A stretch of DNA of 34,657 nucleotides. Source: CALFXN01 sp937957815. Lineage in GTDB: Bacteria > Synergistota > Synergistia > Synergistales > Aminobacteriaceae. Location of the stretch: NCBI GenBank assembly GCA_036788195.1, contig DAIQNX010000033.1, forward strand, positions 1 to 34,657, given 5' to 3'. A program made the position numbers and the translations under genes. The notes beneath the pieces are model-generated. The model searched no databases and was not told where the DNA came from. It saw only the letters and a program-made list of their open reading frames with translations. This document shows, one piece after another, positions 1-7,346 of this stretch (within the stretch, counting starts at the first letter, position 1; each line of letters starts with the position of its first letter).

Positions 1-292
1 CGGGCTGGTAGTTGTCGCTCAGATCGGGTCCCACGCACGTTTCCGCGTTGATGTAGGCGGAAATCGCGGCCGGGTATTTCTTGCCTCGGCCGACAATCAT
101 GGCCTCTTCCTTGCCGCCGAACTCGGAGAAAACCTCCATCGTGGCTTTTCCTATATCCGAATTCGTCCCCACGATCATGCAGGCGATAGTATCGAGAACC
201 GCCTTCTTCGCCTCTCGAACGACGCTTTCATCCAGCTCCTCGAGATTCATCCGTTGCACCTTTTCTATGAACGCGTCCGTGATGTTCCGCAT
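1..292 (-). CDS. MmgE/PrpD family protein, N-terminal part (runs off the left edge)
   Basis: The reverse strand reads from an ATG at 292 into the window edge without a stop, giving about 97 residues beginning MRNITDAFIEKVQ. It contains the segment AVLDTIACMIVGTNSDIGKA, the typical N-terminal helix of the MmgE/PrpD family (2-methylcitrate dehydratase, cis-aconitate decarboxylase and relatives). The preceding gene on the same strand belongs to the same family (compare AKFTILDTIGSTLAALRTP there) and ends only 19 bases upstream, so this is a tandem paralogue pair, probably one transcript. The C-terminal two thirds lie outside the window. The family covers several substrates, so I cannot name the reaction. 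The ribosome binding site is weak (GGTGT), which suggests reliance on coupling to the upstream gene. Confidence 0.8.
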   Translation of the reverse strand, partial: MRNITDAFIEKVQRMNLEELDESVVREAKKAVLDTIACMIVGTNSDIGKATMEVFSEFGGKEEAMIVGRGKKYPAAISAYINAETCVGPDLSDNYQP

Positions 293-311
293 ACTTACAC
301 CAACCCCATCT

Positions 312-1682
312 TTATTTTAAAATATCTATAATAAAATTTATATCCGAAATCATATGAATATTATTAATATATTTTATTATACTGGATATTTCTTGATGAC
401 TATATTGCGGCATCATATTCAAGGAAAATTTTGTGTAGTGATCGTCTTCCGAAAATGGGTTATTGACGTTCCCTTTCGCATAGGATGTCGTTCCTGAAAA
501 CGTCCGCCCATCGCGCAACAGGAAGGTCACGATCGATTCCAAGCGGTTTTCTTCGGATTTTTTCCTGTCGATGTCCGCGTCCGGAAGAAGACGGACCTTC
601 CTTGGGAACGCATCGGCCCTCCCGAGGGATTCCGCGGAGTACCAGGCGGCGCTTGGCGGGACATCCGAAAGAACCCTCGAGATCGCGAAGGGAAGGCTGA
701 ATTGCGCGTCCACGCATGTAGACGGCTCGTAGTCGCAAAAGGAACGCGCGAGGAAAGACGTGGTCCTGACGAAAATTTCTTCTATGTCGTCTTTTTTCAG
801 GGCGTTGTCGGTGAAGAGCTGTCTGCACAGATCCAGAGTGGACTGGATATACCGACAGGTGGGATAGGGTTTGAAACTTACGTTCTCGATCCGGAAGGAA
901 TCTCCCAGTCCCTCCGTCATGCTCGCCGCGTCGTACGTCGGGGAACCGCACAAGCGATGATACTCGTCTTCCGGATCCAATCCTCGCATCGACCCTCGGA
1001 ATCCCCCCTTCGCCATTCGAGCGGCCATGAGTCCTCCCAGCGCAACGAACCCGATGCTGTCCTTCACCCACGACATAGGGCGAGCATCGAAGTTCCACAT
1101 CGCCCTCGTCGCGCCGACGGGACAGGAGGCCGTCGCGATCCCTATGGCGTTTGCCGTCCGCTTCGTATCCAACCCGAGCAGGACGCACGAGGCAACGACG
1201 GAACCAAGAATCTGGGAATTGGAGAAACTGAAATTGACGCTATCGTCGGGTGCGATCGCGGAGGCGAAGCGCATGGAGAATTCATAACCCAATACGATCG
1301 CGCGGAGGACGTCCGCGCCGCTCGCGTGGATCTTCCCGCCGAGCGTCAACGCGACCGGAACGATCCCTGGTCCGGGATGCCCTATCGCGAGAGAAAGAAT
1401 TTCCTGCGTGTCGTCGAAATCGAGAACTTGAGAAAGAGACGCGTGAATGAATGTCGCGAGGCTCAGTGATGTCGTCGTGCCCGTTCCCCACAATGTCGAA
1501 TTTCCATCGCCTTCGTCCGACGCGAGGGCCGCAAGGCTTTCGCCCACTGGAGTTCGCAACGCTGCCAACGTCGAACCGATCGTATCCAGTATCGTGAATT
1601 TGGCGTTCCGCAGTGCAGCGCCTCCAATGTCGTCAAAGGTCGAACGCGCTATGAATTGCGAAATTTCCGACGTTATACGCAT
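312..1682 (-). CDS. MmgE/PrpD family protein
   Basis: This 456-residue protein has the full length of MmgE/PrpD enzymes, the superfamily of 2-methylcitrate dehydratase and cis-aconitate decarboxylase. These act in the cytosol on small tricarboxylic or related acids. Visible family landmarks are the N-terminal ILDTIGSTLAAL segment, the HASLSQVLDFDDT region near residue 80 (the family's H-x-x-x-x-x-x-D-x-DD site), IGHPGPGIVPVAL, and the SFKPYPTCRYIQSTLD segment near residue 270 that matches the family's K-x-[YF]-x-x-C motif. The start has a good ribosome binding site (GAGGTGAT). The last 35 or so codons (about 312-420) are strikingly AT-rich and Ile/Asn-rich, unlike the rest of the gene. A second family member follows 19 bases downstream. 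Substrate is unknown; the tandem pair resembles catabolic clusters of anaerobic amino-acid or organic-acid users. Confidence 0.88.
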   Translation of the reverse strand: MRITSEISQFIARSTFDDIGGAALRNAKFTILDTIGSTLAALRTPVGESLAALASDEGDGNSTLWGTGTTTSLSLATFIHASLSQVLDFDDTQEILSLAIGHPGPGIVPVALTLGGKIHASGADVLRAIVLGYEFSMRFASAIAPDDSVNFSFSNSQILGSVVASCVLLGLDTKRTANAIGIATASCPVGATRAMWNFDARPMSWVKDSIGFVALGGLMAARMAKGGFRGSMRGLDPEDEYHRLCGSPTYDAASMTEGLGDSFRIENVSFKPYPTCRYIQSTLDLCRQLFTDNALKKDDIEEIFVRTTSFLARSFCDYEPSTCVDAQFSLPFAISRVLSDVPPSAAWYSAESLGRADAFPRKVRLLPDADIDRKKSEENRLESIVTFLLRDGRTFSGTTSYAKGNVNNPFSEDDHYTKFSLNMMPQYSHQEISSIIKYINNIHMISDINFIIDILK

Positions 1683-1751
1683 GCAATCACCTCGTACTCG
1701 AGACCCGTTTCTTCAGAAAACCAGACTCCTACGGAGGAAGTGCAGAAAAAT

Positions 1752-1800
1752 GTCATGCATTTGCAATAGTTATACTCATGCAGCGTCAAAAAAACGTCAA
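1752..1800 (-). promoter_or_regulatory. Candidate promoter/operator upstream of the MmgE/PrpD pair
   Basis: On the minus strand this segment holds two TTGACG boxes (1800-1795 and 1788-1783) separated by a T-run, then TATAAC at 1774-1769. It also has a direct repeat of TCATGCA (1753-1759 and 1776-1782 on the plus strand). It is the only AT-rich stretch upstream of the pair. Spacing between the TTGACG and TATAAC boxes is not ideal (about 20 or 8), so the exact promoter is unsure. Confidence 0.3.
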
Positions 1801-1954
1801 ATTCAGATGGGGCATTCATGAGGCATCCCATAAAGGGTTCTTCTCCGCGTCAAAAGCACGCGCCCTCTGAAAAAATCGGTTTTCACGCTCGAATTTCCAC
1901 CTAGGATGAACTTTTAACCATAGATGAACGCGGCAGCCCAGTCGCGTTTGGATT

Positions 1955-2505
1955 CTATCGAACCCCACGACGACGCCGTTCCCCGCGCCGACGTACATGA
2001 CGGGCTCGTCCGAAACGCGATCGCGCATCCAGTTCCACGCCTCATCGAGCGTCGGAAAGATTTCGCCCGGGTAGAGACCACGTTCGCGGAACTCCCTGAA
2101 GCACGACGTGACGAGCGCCGTGGGCCGTCTCCTGAGATCGTCAAGTGTGATGAACGCGGGGATCGTGAGAGTTCCATGAGCAGCGCCTCGCGACTCCGCA
2201 TTCCGAGCGTCATGGATTCCCGAAGTTCCCGGACCCCATTCCCTCCTCGCACTCGGCGTACAGGATCAGTCCCGCCCCCGGCTTCAGAGCCTTCGCGACC
2301 GCCGAGACGGCCTTCGTCGCCTGATACAGGTCGATGTCGGCCGGGTATCCCCCCGCACGACGACATGACGACTCCCGGCATCTCCGGCCCCAGGAGCATC
2401 TGGGCGGACCGGGAAATCCGCCCCCCCGTTCCACGCCATCTCCAGGTCTCCCGCGACGTACCCGAACGGGCGGCCGTCGACGAGCGAGATCACGTGGCTC
2501 GCGCA
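1955..2505 (-). pseudogene. Decayed LarA-like (DUF2088, nickel-dependent lactate racemase family) 3' remnant
   Basis: No single reading frame is open, but pieces in different minus-strand frames line up with the C-terminal half of the LarA/DUF2088 family. They are, in order: ISLVDGRPFGYVAGDLEMAW (about 2425-2490); MLLGPEMPGVVMSSCGG (to about 2350); YPADIDLYQATKAVSAVAKA then LKPGAGLILYAECEEGMGSG (about 2230-2345); and LVTSCFREF through FPTLDEAWNWM to VMYVGAGNGVVVG (about 1955-2115). The family motifs are VxAGD, ASxGGYPxDINLYQxxKA and AECxEG. At least three or four frameshifts are needed, two of them at G-runs (plus-strand C-runs at 2421-2427 and 2349-2354). The N-terminal half is absent: at about 2500 the homology stops and a plus-strand YedE remnant begins. 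Several independent lesions argue for decay rather than one sequencing error. Confidence 0.7.
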
Positions 2506-2662
2506 GCGCACGCACTTTTGCACCGTCGGCGCGATACGTGATCTCGTGATACTCCGGGAGCGGCACCTCTTCCGGGGCGTTCTCGCGTTCATCGTCGCCG
2601 CATTCGCGGTCGGGATGGTCTTCTGCATCGCGGTCGGCTTCCTGTCGCGGGACAGGGTGTAG
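2495..2662 (+). pseudogene. YedE-family (selenium/sulfur transport membrane protein) 3' remnant
   Basis: The plus frame ending at the TAG at 2660-2662 reads WLAQRTHFCTVGAIRDLVIL, then a basic stretch and one hydrophobic helix (VLAFIVAAFAVGMVFCIAVG), ending SRDRV. The motif R-x-x-FC-x-x-[GA]-x-RD followed by a membrane helix is the conserved core of YeeE/YedE proteins (E. coli YedE has ERAQICFTSAFRD at this place). Only about 55 codons are recognisable; there is no start and the frame upstream is closed. It stops 13 bases before yedF, the usual partner of yedE. I read it as the surviving tail of a deleted yedE, although translation of a 38-residue peptide from the GTG at 2546 cannot be excluded. 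Confidence 0.6.
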
Positions 2663-2675
2663 GAGGGATCGGACG

Positions 2676-2894
2676 ATGAGTGACGCAACGATCGTCGACG
2701 CACGCGGGCTTTCCTGCCCCGAGCCCGTGATCCGGACGAGGAAGGCGCTCACCTCCGTGACCGGAGGGCGTGTGGATATTCTCGTCGACACGGTGACGGC
2801 GCGCGAGAACGTCTCGCGCTACGCGAGGTCGCAGGGCTGGACGGCGGAGGCGAGGGACGAAGGGGATCACTTCGTCGTGTCGCTGAAGAAATAG
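2676..2894 (+). CDS. yedF: YedF/TusA-like sulfur (selenium) carrier protein
   Basis: A 72-residue protein of the SirA/TusA/YedF family. The signature DARGLSCPEPVIRTRKAL (residues 8-25) carries the active CPxP cysteine; the rest fits the small two-layer alpha/beta fold. TusA proteins pass persulfide sulfur between cysteine desulfurases and acceptors. YedF members sit beside the membrane protein YedE and are found mostly in genomes that use selenium, although their exact role is not settled. A strong AGGAGG ribosome binding site precedes the ATG. The upstream neighbour is a yedE remnant, which supports YedF rather than TusA. A strong bidirectional terminator follows. The original promoter was probably lost with the 5' part of yedE, so expression is uncertain. 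Confidence 0.88.
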   Translation: MSDATIVDARGLSCPEPVIRTRKALTSVTGGRVDILVDTVTARENVSRYARSQGWTAEARDEGDHFVVSLKK

Positions 2895-2906
2895 CATCGG
2901 AAAAGA

Positions 2907-2942
2907 ACAGGGGCCCCGCGCGGAATCGCGCGGGGCCCCTGT
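2907..2942. terminator. Bidirectional intrinsic terminator between yedF and hutU
   Basis: A perfect 16-bp GC-rich inverted repeat (ACAGGGGCCCCGCGCG and its complement) surrounds a GAAT loop. It has TTT on the plus side and AAAAG (read as CTTTT) on the minus side. It lies between convergent yedF and hutU and can serve both. Confidence 0.9.
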
Positions 2943-2988
2943 TTATGCGTCATGCGTCCGGTCCGCTTTTGCCCCCGCCGAAGGGACG

Positions 2989-5001
2989 TCAGCGCTTCGA
3001 CGCGGCGACGAGGTTCCGAAGCATCGCCTCGTCGGCGATATGCGGCAGCGTGATGTGCTGGTCGAGGTGTTTTTCGTTGAATTCGCCGCTGACGTCGATC
3101 GCGTGTTCGTTCCGCGCCCACGCGCGCCTCGCGACGCCGCCCATGACGTCCCAGCTCATCGCGCTCCGGATGATGCCGTCGACGCGGTCGCTTCCGTCGA
3201 GAACGAGGCCGAAGCCGCCGTTGATCGACTTGCCGATGCCGACGCCGCCGCCATTGTGCAGCGCGACGAGGCTCATGCCGCGCGCCGCGTTGCCCGCGAA
3301 ACACTGCGTCGCCATGTCGGCCATGATGTTGCTTCCGTCGCGGATGTTCGCGGTCTCGCGGTAGGGGCTGTCCGTCCCCGAGACGTCGTGGTGGTCGCGG
3401 CCGAGCATGACCGGGCCGATCTCGCCCCGGCGCACCATGTCGTTGAAGGCGAGCGCGATGCGGATGCGCCCCTCGGCGTCCTGGTAGAGGATTCGCGCCT
3501 GCGTGCCCACGACGAGCGCGTTGCGTTCCGCGTCGCGGATCCAGACCCAGTTGTCCCGGTCCTGGAAGCGCCGGTCCGGATCGATGGCGTCCATCGCGGC
3601 GCGGTCGGTCTTCCGGAGGTCCTCCGGCCGACCCGAGAGGCAGACCCACCGGAAGGGCCCGTAGCCGTAGTCGAAGAGCATCGGTCCCATGATGTCCTCG
3701 ACGTAGGACGGGAAGATGAAGCCGTCGAGCGTGTCGCGCCCGTTTTTTGCGATCTCTTTCGCGCCCGCGTCGTAGACGGCCTTCATGAAGGAGTTCCCGT
3801 AGTCGAAGAAATAGGTCCCCTTCGCGACGAGCTTCCGGATGACGTCGAAGTGCCGCCGGAGCGTCGCGTCGACGAGCGTCCGGAAGCGTTTGGGATCCTC
3901 GTGAAGCAGTTGCGTCCGCTCGGCGAAGGTTATTCCGGCCGGGCAGTAGCCGCCGTCGTAGGGCGCGTGGCAGGAGGTCTGGTCGGAGAGGAGGTCGATG
4001 CGGATGTTCTCCCGCTCCGCGTATTCGAGAAGGTCGACGATGTTGCCGTGGTACGCGATCGACATCGGTTCCTTTTTGTCCATCGACTCGCGCGCCATCG
4101 CGAAGACTTCGGCGAGGTCGCCCGAGACCTTTTTGACCCAGCCCTGGACGCGGCGCGTCTCGATCCGCGACGCGTCGACCTCAGCGACGACGCCGACGAT
4201 TCCCGCGATTTCCGCCGCCTTGGGCTGCGCGCCGCTCATTCCGCCGAGGCCCGACGAGACGAAGAGCCGCCCCGCGAGGATGTTGTCGTCTCCGGTCCGG
4301 TCGAACTTCATGCGTCCGGCGTTCAGGATGGTGTTGTAGGTGCCGTGGACGATGCCCTGCGGTCCGATGTACATCCAGCCGCCCGCGGTCATCTGGCCGT
4401 AGTTGGCGACACCGAGCTGCATCGCGCGATGCCAGTCTTCCTGCGTGTCGAACATTCCGATCATGAGCGCGTTGGTCAGGATGACGCGCGGCGCTTCGGG
4501 ACGCGACCGGAAGAGCCCGAGCGGATGCCCCGACTCGATGACGAGCGTCTGGTCGCGCGTGAGGATTTCGAGATACCGCTTGATGAGCCGGTACTGCATC
4601 CAGTTCTGGCAGACCTGCCCCGTCTCGCCGTACGTGACGAGTTCGTACGGGTAGAGCGCGACGTCGAAGTCGAGGTTGTTGTCGATCATGACCTGGAAGG
4701 CCTTGCCCTCGACGCATTCGCCCCGGTACTCGTCGATCGGGCGGCCGAATATCCGGCCCTTCGGGCGGAAGCGGTAGCCGTAGATCCGGCCGCGCGTCCG
4801 CAGTTCCTCGAGGAATTCCGGCGCGAGCCGTTCGTGATGCTTTTCGGGGATGTACCTGAGGGCGTTCTTGAGCGCGAGGATCGTGTCCGCTTCGTTCAGC
4901 GTGTATCCCCGGTCCGGAGCCCTTCGGATTCCCGGCTCGAAGGGAGGCGTTTCCGGAAGATCGTCGAAATCCGCGAACAGGGGCAGTCGTATCGTATCCA
5001 T
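2989..5001 (-). CDS. hutU: Urocanate hydratase (urocanase)
   Basis: Converts urocanate to 4-imidazolone-5-propionate using tightly bound NAD+ as electrophile, the second step of histidine degradation, in the cytosol. The protein is 670 residues, the longer form of the family seen in many anaerobes (the E. coli/Pseudomonas form is about 555). Family signatures visible are ESGHPLGLFRS, TAGGWMYIGPQGIVHGTYNT, SSGLGGMSGAQPKAAEIAG (nucleotide-binding glycine-rich segment), TYFFDYGNSFMKAVYDAG and the C-terminal NGGGVGIGKSINGGFG. It is the last gene of the hut operon, starting 10 bases after fchA with only a weak ribosome binding site, so it is likely coupled. A strong hairpin terminator lies about 45 bases past its stop. 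Confidence 0.97.
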   Translation of the reverse strand: MDTIRLPLFADFDDLPETPPFEPGIRRAPDRGYTLNEADTILALKNALRYIPEKHHERLAPEFLEELRTRGRIYGYRFRPKGRIFGRPIDEYRGECVEGKAFQVMIDNNLDFDVALYPYELVTYGETGQVCQNWMQYRLIKRYLEILTRDQTLVIESGHPLGLFRSRPEAPRVILTNALMIGMFDTQEDWHRAMQLGVANYGQMTAGGWMYIGPQGIVHGTYNTILNAGRMKFDRTGDDNILAGRLFVSSGLGGMSGAQPKAAEIAGIVGVVAEVDASRIETRRVQGWVKKVSGDLAEVFAMARESMDKKEPMSIAYHGNIVDLLEYAERENIRIDLLSDQTSCHAPYDGGYCPAGITFAERTQLLHEDPKRFRTLVDATLRRHFDVIRKLVAKGTYFFDYGNSFMKAVYDAGAKEIAKNGRDTLDGFIFPSYVEDIMGPMLFDYGYGPFRWVCLSGRPEDLRKTDRAAMDAIDPDRRFQDRDNWVWIRDAERNALVVGTQARILYQDAEGRIRIALAFNDMVRRGEIGPVMLGRDHHDVSGTDSPYRETANIRDGSNIMADMATQCFAGNAARGMSLVALHNGGGVGIGKSINGGFGLVLDGSDRVDGIIRSAMSWDVMGGVARRAWARNEHAIDVSGEFNEKHLDQHITLPHIADEAMLRNLVAASKR

Positions 5002-5011
5002 TCCGGCGGCC

Positions 5012-5659
5012 TCAGGCGAACGAATGTTCGACGATGTCGCGGACGCCCCGCGCGCCGTCCTCTACCCGTGCGAGGATGTCGAGCGTTTCCGCACTCGTGC
5101 GCGCGACGAAATCCGCGTCCGCGATCGACAGGAGGTTGATCCGGACGTTGTGCGACGCCCCGACCGCGGCCGCGTTCGCCGTCAGCGCCGCGACGCCCGC
5201 GTCGGAGAGCGCGTTCCTGTTTCCCATCGCCGCGACGTCGTGCGAAAGAGCGACGACCCGTTCGCACAGGCGGAGCGTTTCGAGCGGCACAGAGGCCGCG
5301 CCTTTCATGGCCTCCTGCATGGCGCGCCGCCGCGCCGCCTTCTCGTCGTCCGTCCCCTTCGGGAGCTTCAGCGCCTGCATGTAGGCGTTGAAGGCCGCCG
5401 TGTCTTCCTCCATGAGCGAGAGGAAACGTCTCGAGAGTTCGTCGCCATCGCGGACGGCCGCTTCCATCGCGGCCCGGACGCCGTCGGCGTCCGTCGTCTC
5501 CCGAGATGCGGGTCGGCCGGCCGAGAGGCGGCCGACCATCGCCACGAGAGAGGCCCCGAGCGCGCCGCAGAGCGCCGCGACGGACCCGCCGCCCGGCGCG
5601 GGGGAGTCGGACCCGAGATCAGAGAGGAAATCGCGTACCGTCATATCGGAAAGTTTCAT
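5012..5659 (-). CDS. fchA: Formimidoyltetrahydrofolate cyclodeaminase
   Basis: A 215-residue stand-alone version of the C-terminal domain of mammalian FTCD. It deaminates and cyclises 5-formimino-THF to 5,10-methenyl-THF, releasing ammonia, and so recovers the one-carbon unit made by FtcD. The N-terminal signature SDSPAPGGGSVAALCGALGA (the glycine-rich folate-site loop) and the all-helical character fit the family. Two ATGs are possible, at 5665 and 5659. The GGAG ribosome binding site is only two to three bases from the first and eight from the second, so I chose 5659. It lies between hutH and hutU, with gaps of 44 and 10 bases. Confidence 0.93.
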   Translation of the reverse strand: MKLSDMTVRDFLSDLGSDSPAPGGGSVAALCGALGASLVAMVGRLSAGRPASRETTDADGVRAAMEAAVRDGDELSRRFLSLMEEDTAAFNAYMQALKLPKGTDDEKAARRRAMQEAMKGAASVPLETLRLCERVVALSHDVAAMGNRNALSDAGVAALTANAAAVGASHNVRINLLSIADADFVARTSAETLDILARVEDGARGVRDIVEHSFA

Positions 5660-5703
5660 CGTCATTTCTCCTTTCGCCTGAATCCTTCAAACGACTCGCG
5701 CGA

Positions 5704-7236
5704 TCAGTCGAGCTCGCCGACGCGTTCGACAACCGCCCTGACGACCTCGCCGCTTCTGACGAGACCGCAGACGGCGTCCATGAGCGGGGAGAGATACGTG
5801 TCCCGCTCGACGAACGGCGCAACGCCGCGGACGCAGTCGCGCGCGGCCGCCGTTCCGGGGGCCGGGGCGAGCGGCATGCTGAACTCGAGCGCCTGCGCCG
5901 CCGTGAGCAGTTCGACGCCGAGAACCTTCACGACGTTTTCGAGAATCGTCCGGGCCTTCCGCGCGGAGTAGGCCCCCATCGAGACGTGGTCCTCCTGATT
6001 GGCCGACGTCGGGATCGAATCGACCGACGATGGATGCGCAAGCACTTTGTTTTCGGACACGAGCGCCGCGGAGACGTATTGCGGAATCATGAAGCCGCTG
6101 TTGAGACCGCTCCCCGTCACGAGGAACGGCGGCAGCCCGGAGAGCGATTCGTCGACGAGACGGGCCTGCCGTCTCTCCGAGATGCTCGCGATCTCCGCCG
6201 CCGCGATGCCGAAGTAGTCCATCGCGAGCGCGAGCGGTTCGCCGTGGAAGTTCCCCTGGCTGATGACCGCCTGGTCTTCGGGGAAAATCAGCGGATTGTC
6301 GGTGACGGAATTGATCTCCGTCTCGAGAACGCCCGATACATGGTCTATCGCGTCCCGGCATGCGCCGTGGACCTGGGGGACGCAGCGGAGCGAATAGGCG
6401 TCCTGGACGCGCGTGCCCTTATGCTGTTCGAGGATTTCGCTCCCCGCGAGCAGCCGTCGCATATTCGACGCGACGCGCCCCTGCCCTCTGTGCGGCCGGA
6501 GCGCGTGGGGACGCGGATCGAATGCCGCCGTCACGCCGTGCATCGCCTCGAGCGACATCGCCGCCGCGATATCGGCGGTCCGGACAACGTTTCCGGCGTC
6601 GTACGCCGCGAGCACCCCCATGGCGGCCATCGCGGCAGTTCCGTTGTTGAGCGCAAGCCCTTCCTTGGCTTCAAGCTCCAGCGGCCTGAGGCCGCAGAAA
6701 GACAGCGCCTCCGACGTCGGCATCCGCTTCCCGTCGTAGACACACTCGCCCAGACCCAAAAGCGCGATGCCGAGATGCGAGAGCGGGCAGAGATCGCCGC
6801 TCGCCCCGACGGAGCCCTGGCTCGGGATCACGGGCAGGATGCCCGCATTGAGCATGTCGCACAGGAGTTCGACGGTCTGGACGCGGATCCCCGAATGCCC
6901 GCGCGCGAGCGTGTTGATCCGGAGCGCCATGATCGCCCGGACGACATCCTCGGGGAAGGGATCGCCGAGCCCGCACGCGTGGCTCCTGAGAAGGTTGGAC
7001 TGCAATGTCCGGACATCGTTCTTGTCGATCGCGACGGACGCGAGGTCGCCGAACCCCGTCGTCACGCCGTAGATCACCCTGTCGACGGAGGTCCACTCCG
7101 CCACGAGCGCGGCCGAGGCTGCCATCTTCGACCGCGCCTCTTCCGAGAGAAACACCGTCGCCCCGTCCCGGGCGATCGCCGCCACATCCTGGATCGTCAG
7201 GGATATACCATCGAGCGCCACATTTCGTTTCGCCAT
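5704..7236 (-). CDS. hutH: Histidine ammonia-lyase (histidase)
   Basis: Deaminates L-histidine to trans-urocanate, the first step of the pathway. The 510-residue length is usual for bacterial HutH. The cofactor MIO forms from Ala145-Ser146-Gly147 in GSVGASGDLCPLSHL. Other landmarks are the catalytic Tyr in VIYGVTTGFG (residues 55-63), NLLRSHACG, RINTLARGHSG, and QEDHVSMGAYSARKA near residue 400. The open frame extends 28 codons further upstream, but the ATG at 7236 has a GGAGG ribosome binding site and begins MAKRNVALDG, in line with the family. A 110-base gap separates it from hutI and contains a good promoter, so hutH-fchA-hutU can be transcribed separately from ftcD-hutI. Confidence 0.97.
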   Translation of the reverse strand: MAKRNVALDGISLTIQDVAAIARDGATVFLSEEARSKMAASAALVAEWTSVDRVIYGVTTGFGDLASVAIDKNDVRTLQSNLLRSHACGLGDPFPEDVVRAIMALRINTLARGHSGIRVQTVELLCDMLNAGILPVIPSQGSVGASGDLCPLSHLGIALLGLGECVYDGKRMPTSEALSFCGLRPLELEAKEGLALNNGTAAMAAMGVLAAYDAGNVVRTADIAAAMSLEAMHGVTAAFDPRPHALRPHRGQGRVASNMRRLLAGSEILEQHKGTRVQDAYSLRCVPQVHGACRDAIDHVSGVLETEINSVTDNPLIFPEDQAVISQGNFHGEPLALAMDYFGIAAAEIASISERRQARLVDESLSGLPPFLVTGSGLNSGFMIPQYVSAALVSENKVLAHPSSVDSIPTSANQEDHVSMGAYSARKARTILENVVKVLGVELLTAAQALEFSMPLAPAPGTAAARDCVRGVAPFVERDTYLSPLMDAVCGLVRSGEVVRAVVERVGELD

Positions 7237-7284
7237 TGCGTACGCGCACCTCCGAAAAGATTTCAGGTATCCGGACCGCGCTTT

Positions 7285-7313
7285 ATTGTATGCCAAACAC
7301 TTCTTTGTCGCAA
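7285..7313 (-). promoter_or_regulatory. Internal hut promoter driving hutH-fchA-hutU
   Basis: On the minus strand, TTGCGA (7313-7308) and TACAAT (7290-7285) are separated by exactly 17 bases. A start near 7278 would give a leader of about 40 bases before hutH. The gap between hutI and hutH is otherwise unexplained. Confidence 0.6.
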
Positions 7314-7346
7314 GATTCAAAGGTGCTCAAACGAAAATACCCCCCG

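Noticed and set aside
1816..1954. Continuation of the LarA remnant frame to a stop at 1816
   Set aside because: Past about 1955 the translation no longer resembles the family; it is probably random read-through after the original stop was lost.
3040..5139. Plus-strand open frame of 699 codons opposite hutU
   Set aside because: Arg/Asp/Val-rich, low-complexity translation typical of an antisense shadow in GC-rich DNA; hutU on the other strand is certain.
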